Below the pieces are notes generated by a model, which did not search any database, was not told the DNA's origin, and saw only the letters and a list, made by a program, of their open reading frames with translations. A program made the translations under genes and the position numbers. A stretch of DNA of 64,000 nt from Rhodocyclales bacterium GT-UBC (GTDB lineage Bacteria > Pseudomonadota > Gammaproteobacteria > Burkholderiales > Rhodocyclaceae), in NCBI GenBank assembly GCA_003583745.1, contig QXPY01000008.1:1-64000 (forward strand), given 5' to 3'. Shown in pieces: positions 60,243 through 64,000 of this stretch. Numbering within the stretch: the first letter of the stretch is position 1; every line of letters starts with the position of its first letter.

Positions 60243-61774
60243 GCGACTTCCTCCTCGACAACTGGCGGCACGCCCCGCGGCAGGGTGAAACGGACGCAGG
60301 CCCCGCCGGCCGTATCGTTTCGGGCCGCGATCCGCCCGCCATGGGCTTCGACGATGGCGCGGCAAATGGCCAGCCCGAGGCCGGTCCCCGGTTTTCCTGA
60401 GTCGCCTTCGCCGCGCACGAACATGTCGAACAAGCCTTCGAGGTTGCCGGACGGGAAGCCGGGGCCGCGATCCTGGACAGCAACTTCGACGCTTTCATCC
60501 TGCAACTGTGCGGCAATGGCGATTTCGCTACCGGCAGGAGAATACTTGGCAGCGTTCTCGAGCAGATTGCAGAAGACCCGTTCGAGCAAAACCGCATCGA
60601 ACTCCAGCAAAGGCAGTTCCGGTGGCAAGGCGACTTTGACCGGATGCTCCGCCAGGGCGTTGCCCAACAATTTGATGCTGGCGCCGATGACCTCCTCCAA
60701 GGGTTGCCATTCGCGACGCAACTTGACCTTGCCGGCATTCAACCGTGCCATGTCGAGCAGGTTGCCGACCAGGCTGGCCAGGCGCGCTGCCTGTTCATGC
60801 ATCGCGTTTGCCGTCTCCAATGCCGGCATGGGCAAGGGCGGCTTGATCAGGGACAAGGAATCGGCCAGGCCGACCAGGGCGGTCAGCGGCGTACGCAAAT
60901 CATGGGAAAGGGCCGACAGGATGGAGCTGCGCAGTCGCTCGGCCACCATGTCGAGCTGAGTACGATGCGCTACTTCGACATAGTGCAGGCGTTCGATAGC
61001 AATCGCGATCAGCGAGGCCAGCGCCTGCAACAAGTCCTGGCTCTCCTCCGCCAGCTCAGGCCGGTCTTCGGGAAAAGCGACGGCAAGTACGCCTCGTACG
61101 CGCTGCGAAGCCTGCAGCGGAATATAGAGCGAGGCATACCCCCCGCTGGCCATCTCGTCGTTGTGCACGATTCCTTTGCCGAGCCAGGCAATGCGCGCCA
61201 GATGCGGCTCTATCCGCACGGCCTCGCCCCCCAGCCAGGAAGCATTGTCTTCATCTCCGACCGGCAGGAGGATGGCGGCCCGTCCGCCACACTGCTCGGC
61301 CACGAACTGACTGGCCAGTTCGAAAACCTGTTCGACGACGAGGCTGCCGGCCAGATGCCGCGCCACGTCATACAAGGCCTGCGTCCGCCGTTCGCGAATC
61401 TGGGCTTCGGCCGCTTTCTGCTTGAGTCCGGCGGCCAACTGCCCGGTAATCAATGCCGTTGCCAACATCACGGCAAAAGTCACCAGATATTGCAGATCGC
61501 TCACCGCCAGGGAAAAGCGCGGCGGTACGAAAAAGACGTCGAACAAGGCGACGCTGAGTATCGCCGCCAGCACCGCCGCGCCGCGACCGAGGCTGACGGC
61601 GAGCAGGAGTACCGTGAGCAGGAAAAGCATGACGATGTTTGCCTGGTCCAGCACGCCGAGCAAGGGCGTGGCCAGAGCGGTGGTGGCGCAACAGGCGAGT
61701 ACGGTCAAACCGGCCCGTTGCCAGGGCGACAAACGTTCGGAAAATCCGTTGGGCGAAGCAGCGTCTTTTTGCAT
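60239..61774 (-). CDS. KdpD-like sensor kinase lacking the N-terminal KdpD/Usp domains
   Basis: A 511-residue kinase. It begins just before the four-helix DUF4118 membrane region (about 20-115), continues with a GAF-like domain (about 150-280), a HisKA domain with SALSHDLRTPL, and an ATPase domain (LLENAAKYSP, GPGFPSG, GTGLGLAICRAIVEAHGG). E. coli KdpD is about 890 residues and has an N-terminal sensor with a Walker motif and a Usp fold; both are missing here. ATG 61774 has no upstream in-frame sequence resembling them, so this is a natural short form, not a frameshift. Confidence 0.9.
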   Translation of the reverse strand: MQKDAASPNGFSERLSPWQRAGLTVLACCATTALATPLLGVLDQANIVMLFLLTVLLLAVSLGRGAAVLAAILSVALFDVFFVPPRFSLAVSDLQYLVTFAVMLATALITGQLAAGLKQKAAEAQIRERRTQALYDVARHLAGSLVVEQVFELASQFVAEQCGGRAAILLPVGDEDNASWLGGEAVRIEPHLARIAWLGKGIVHNDEMASGGYASLYIPLQASQRVRGVLAVAFPEDRPELAEESQDLLQALASLIAIAIERLHYVEVAHRTQLDMVAERLRSSILSALSHDLRTPLTALVGLADSLSLIKPPLPMPALETANAMHEQAARLASLVGNLLDMARLNAGKVKLRREWQPLEEVIGASIKLLGNALAEHPVKVALPPELPLLEFDAVLLERVFCNLLENAAKYSPAGSEIAIAAQLQDESVEVAVQDRGPGFPSGNLEGLFDMFVRGEGDSGKPGTGLGLAICRAIVEAHGGRIAARNDTAGGACVRFTLPRGVPPVVEEEVA

Positions 61775-61899
61775 GATGGGCAACACGTGACTGGATGACG
61801 CCAGACTAGGCCTCAGGGTGTAAAAACGCTGACGATTCTCTCCAGTCCGCCGTAAAAATGTTGTAAATATTGCCTGTCCGGTCGCCAAATCAAGGCAAC

Positions 61900-61934
61900 A
61901 AAAAAGGCAGCGCCGCTCGCCGAGCGGGGCTGCC
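61900..61934 (-). terminator. Rho-independent terminator after the chemoreceptor gene
   Basis: On the minus strand GGCAGC and GCTGCC close a long GC-rich hairpin, followed by six T residues, 22 bases beyond the chemoreceptor stop. Confidence 0.85.
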
Positions 61935-61956
61935 CTTCAGTAGCCTGCCGGCCAGG

Positions 61957-63564
61957 TCAGATGCGGTACTGCGCCACCACCTGCTGCATTTCGGCCGCCA
62001 GATGGGCCAACTCACCGGCCGTATCGGAGGTCGAACTCGACGCCGAGCTGTTTTCTTCCGACATCTGGGCGATCTGTTCGACCTGCTGGGCAATGCTGGT
62101 ACTGGCCATGCTCTGCTCGCGGATTGCATCGCTGATGTCGCCAACCATATCGACGGCACGGCGCGAACTGACACCAATCGCCTGGATTGCCTGATTGGCT
62201 TGCTCGGCGCTGCTCACCCCGGCTTCGACCTTCTCCACGACCTGCTGGATGCCCTGCACCGCGGCCTGGGCACTGCCCTGCATCTCGGTGATGGTCTTGC
62301 CGATTTCCTGGGTCGATTGCGTCGTCCGCTCGGCCAGCTTGCGCACTTCGTCGGCCACCACGGCAAAACCACGCCCCTGCTCGCCGGCCCGAGCTGCTTC
62401 GATGGCGGCATTGAGCGCCAGCAGATTGGTCTGGTCGGCCACTTCCTTGATCACCGCCACGACATGATTGATGCGCTCGCTTTGCTGTTCGAGGCGGGAA
62501 ATCTGCTCGGAAGCGGCGCGTACTGTTTCGGCGATGCCGTTGATACCGACCACGGTCTGGCCGATGATCGTCTCGCCCTGCGCCGCCTGCTGACCGGAGG
62601 AGACCGAGAGTTCGTTGGCTTCGTTGGCGCGGTCGGCCACGTGGTTGATGCTCACCGTCATTTCCTCGACCGTCGCCGCCATGCTCGATGCCGCCTCGCT
62701 CTGATGCGCCGAGGCAATGGACATCTGGTTCGACGCAGTTGCCACGCGATTCGCCGCCGAGTTCACCGCCTGGGTGTGCTGGCTGATCTCACGGAAACTG
62801 CCCTGCAGGCGATCAAGCAGACGATTGAAGGCCCCTGCGGCCCGAGCCACTTCGTCGTGACCACTGGCGTCGAGACGACCGGTGAAGTCGAGCGAGCTTT
62901 CGACCCGGGAGAACATGCCAACCATGCCTTCCAGCGAGCTGACGACGTGACGGTAGATCATGAAACCGATCACTGCCGTCGCCAGGCCGACCAGCACGAT
63001 AACCAGCATCGAGACCAGCTTGCCGTTGGCGTAGGCATCGGCTGCCTTGCGGACTTCGCCTTCGGCCAGGTCTTCGTTGTATTTCGAGTGCGCTTCGACA
63101 TTCTCGAGCAATTTGCGGGAGATCTCCGAGGCGGCCGCCATGCCTGATTTCGCCTTCTCGGCCTGACCGGCTTGCGTCGCCTGCTGCGCCACATCGAGCA
63201 GGGGGAGGTATTCCTTGAAAAGCTTGGTGGTCGTTTCCAGGTATTGCCGATCCTTATCGTCGCTGATCAGCTTGGTGTAATCCTGTAGATGCTGCTCCAG
63301 GCTCTTCGCCTGCTCGTCGATCGCCTTGGAAATAGCGGGACGCTGTTCCTCCGAACTGAGGAGCATGCGCAAGATGTTTACCCGCATACGGAGGAAGGTT
63401 GTCTCGATCTGGTCGATCTTGCGAATGCTCGGAATCGAATTTTCGTGAGCGTATTGAAGATTCTCGTTGATCGTTCCCATCTGCCGCAAGCCAAAGGCCC
63501 CGACGATGATCAGGCCGATGATTGCCACCCCAATCAAGACAGCCAGGCGTTTCGCAATTGTCAT
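61957..63564 (-). CDS. Methyl-accepting chemotaxis protein
   Basis: A 535-residue chemoreceptor. It has a first transmembrane helix (about 8-28), a four-helix-bundle periplasmic domain (about 30-185), a second helix (about 188-208), a HAMP domain, and a signalling domain with the hairpin tip region [20 protein letters not shown] and [13 protein letters not shown]. There is no C-terminal CheR pentapeptide (it ends VVAQYRI). The periplasmic part looks like a 4HB_MCP domain, whose ligands vary. It is monocistronic with its own terminator. ATG 63564 gives the expected [12 protein letters not shown] start. Confidence 0.95.
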   Translation of the reverse strand: MTIAKRLAVLIGVAIIGLIIVGAFGLRQMGTINENLQYAHENSIPSIRKIDQIETTFLRMRVNILRMLLSSEEQRPAISKAIDEQAKSLEQHLQDYTKLISDDKDRQYLETTTKLFKEYLPLLDVAQQATQAGQAEKAKSGMAAASEISRKLLENVEAHSKYNEDLAEGEVRKAADAYANGKLVSMLVIVLVGLATAVIGFMIYRHVVSSLEGMVGMFSRVESSLDFTGRLDASGHDEVARAAGAFNRLLDRLQGSFREISQHTQAVNSAANRVATASNQMSIASAHQSEAASSMAATVEEMTVSINHVADRANEANELSVSSGQQAAQGETIIGQTVVGINGIAETVRAASEQISRLEQQSERINHVVAVIKEVADQTNLLALNAAIEAARAGEQGRGFAVVADEVRKLAERTTQSTQEIGKTITEMQGSAQAAVQGIQQVVEKVEAGVSSAEQANQAIQAIGVSSRRAVDMVGDISDAIREQSMASTSIAQQVEQIAQMSEENSSASSSTSDTAGELAHLAAEMQQVVAQYRI

Positions 63565-63789
63565 AATTACCCCCGGGTTATTTAGCGAACTATTACTTAT
63601 CGCATATAAGAATTTACGGCGCAAGTATTCAACCGAAATGATTAGCGCGGGTTTATGTGCCAGTTTTGAACACTTGCTACAGATCTGATCAGGCCACCTC
63701 GCGCCGAAAACAGACCCGGCATCGAAAAACAAAACCTAAGCAATTGATTTATATACAACCCCTCTATTTGGATGCTGCCTAAACTGTTC
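63565..63789. other. Divergent non-coding region between chemoreceptor and aldehyde dehydrogenase
   Basis: AT-rich near 63570-63700, which should hold the chemoreceptor promoter. I looked for a flagellar sigma-28 motif and found only a partial match with wrong spacing. The right part leads into the sigma-54-like promoter at 63790. No coding signal is evident. Confidence 0.5.
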
Positions 63790-63804
63790 TGGCACAGGGC
63801 ATGC
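63790..63804 (+). promoter_or_regulatory. Sigma-54-like promoter for the aldehyde dehydrogenase gene
   Basis: TGGCAC at 63790-63795 and ATGC at 63801-63804 have the exact -24/-12 spacing; the match to TGGCACG-N4-TTGC is 9 of 11 defined positions. The predicted start is about 90 bases before the ATG at 63908. It resembles the promoter at 46865 (TGGCACAGG shared). Confidence 0.5.
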
Positions 63805-63907
63805 GAACTATCTGGCACGGGCCACGGCCGGATCAATGTTCCACGAACCACACCGACCGGGCTTGGGAAAACTGTCCGCAGCACCCATCAATAATCAGGA
63901 GACAAAC

Positions 63908-64000
63908 ATGCTCTACGCCGCACCCGGCACCGCCGGCGCCAAAATCACCTACAAGGCCAAGTACGACAACTACATCGGTGGCAAGTGGACCCCGCCGGTC
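63908..64000 (+). CDS. Aldehyde dehydrogenase, N-terminal fragment (runs off the window)
   Basis: AGGAGA lies 5 bases before ATG 63908. The 31 visible residues start MLYAAPGTAGAKITYKAKYD and continue NYIGGKWTPPV, the opening of NAD-dependent acetaldehyde dehydrogenases of the ExaC/AcoD/AldB group (F/YIGGxW motif). The rest lies beyond the window, so the catalytic Cys and Glu cannot be checked. In ethanol-oxidising bacteria this enzyme removes the aldehyde made by PQQ dehydrogenases, which fits the sigma-54-like promoter it appears to share with the dehydrogenase at 47008. Confidence 0.78.
   Translation, partial: MLYAAPGTAGAKITYKAKYDNYIGGKWTPPV

Noticed and set aside
63590..63640. Possible flagellar sigma-28 promoter for the chemoreceptor (TAAA and TGCGATAA on the minus strand)
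   Set aside because: Only 8 bases separate the two elements instead of about 15, so the spacing is wrong.
63811..63826. Second TGGCACGG motif just downstream of the sigma-54-like promoter
   Set aside because: The -12 position lacks the GC element, so it is not a complete promoter.
1..64000. CRISPR arrays, tRNA or rRNA genes, insertion sequences, phage attachment sites
   Set aside because: I saw no regularly spaced repeats, cloverleaf-like segments, transposase motifs or flanking direct repeats. A tool-based scan could still find a degenerate element.

Overview
The window is high-GC, densely coded bacterial chromosome with about 52 complete or nearly complete protein genes, one partial gene at the right edge, and no rRNA, tRNA, insertion sequence or CRISPR that I can see. 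The gene content points to a respiratory, metabolically flexible betaproteobacterium, most likely in the Rhodocyclales (Dechloromonas/Azonexus-like). The reasons are a MaoC-Pta fusion next to ackA, a rhodoquinone-type RquA methyltransferase, an FNR regulator divergent from hemN, PQQ alcohol dehydrogenases, a cytochrome c4-like diheme protein and many c-di-GMP and two-component genes. The genus assignment is inference.

Region 1 (47-6888, + strand) is an anaerobic acetate/formate block: pta fusion, ackA, formate/nitrite channel and rquA, followed by an ATP-grasp protein paired with serC. Region 2 (6957-12937) holds a diheme cytochrome c, small membrane and lipoproteins, an exported Ppx/GppA-like protein coupled to a DUF4337 gene, and the start of the iron genes: a bfd with a Fur-box-like promoter, a PepSY membrane protein and a flavodoxin. 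Region 3 (13103-21047, - strand) has a large PocR-PAS-GGDEF-EAL protein and an iron operon (fiu-like receptor, piuC, an FMN alpha-hydroxyacid oxidase, a ferric-binding protein). Region 4 (21344-31589) is an FNR/copper region: hemN, a SafE-type membrane protein, a universal stress protein, a copper ATPase, a GGDEF/EAL protein, a copper chaperone, selD and mscS run head to tail. fnr diverges from hemN across an FNR-box-like site. Region 5 (31607-38715) has porin, TonB-receptor and miscellaneous genes.

Region 6 (38739-51946) is the most interesting part. Two PQQ alcohol dehydrogenases lie here. The one at 47008-48795 has the extra aspartate two residues after the catalytic aspartate that marks lanthanide-dependent enzymes; the one at 50075-51946 has serine there, as in calcium enzymes of the ExaA/PedE type. 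Around them are a PedF-like cytochrome c, a pentapeptide-repeat protein, a SoxYZ-like carrier and a zinc metallohydrolase of the quinoprotein relay system. The last two genes lead, through overlapping or nearly abutting reading frames, into a private TonB, a TonB-dependent receptor, a histidine kinase, a LuxR-type regulator and a hydrolase-fold protein that has lost its nucleophile. I propose this is a metal- or cofactor-responsive alcohol oxidation module with its own uptake and sensing arm. The lanthanide-type gene has a near-consensus sigma-54 promoter, and a similar one precedes the aldehyde dehydrogenase that begins at 63908.

Region 7 (52212-63564) contains an orphan Tli4-like immunity protein, a NarL-type two-component pair followed by a tandem-Cache protein and a LivK-like binding protein, a kdpD(truncated)-kdpE-kup potassium operon and a methyl-accepting chemotaxis protein.

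All assignments were made by reading sequence and recalling family motifs; no database search was run.
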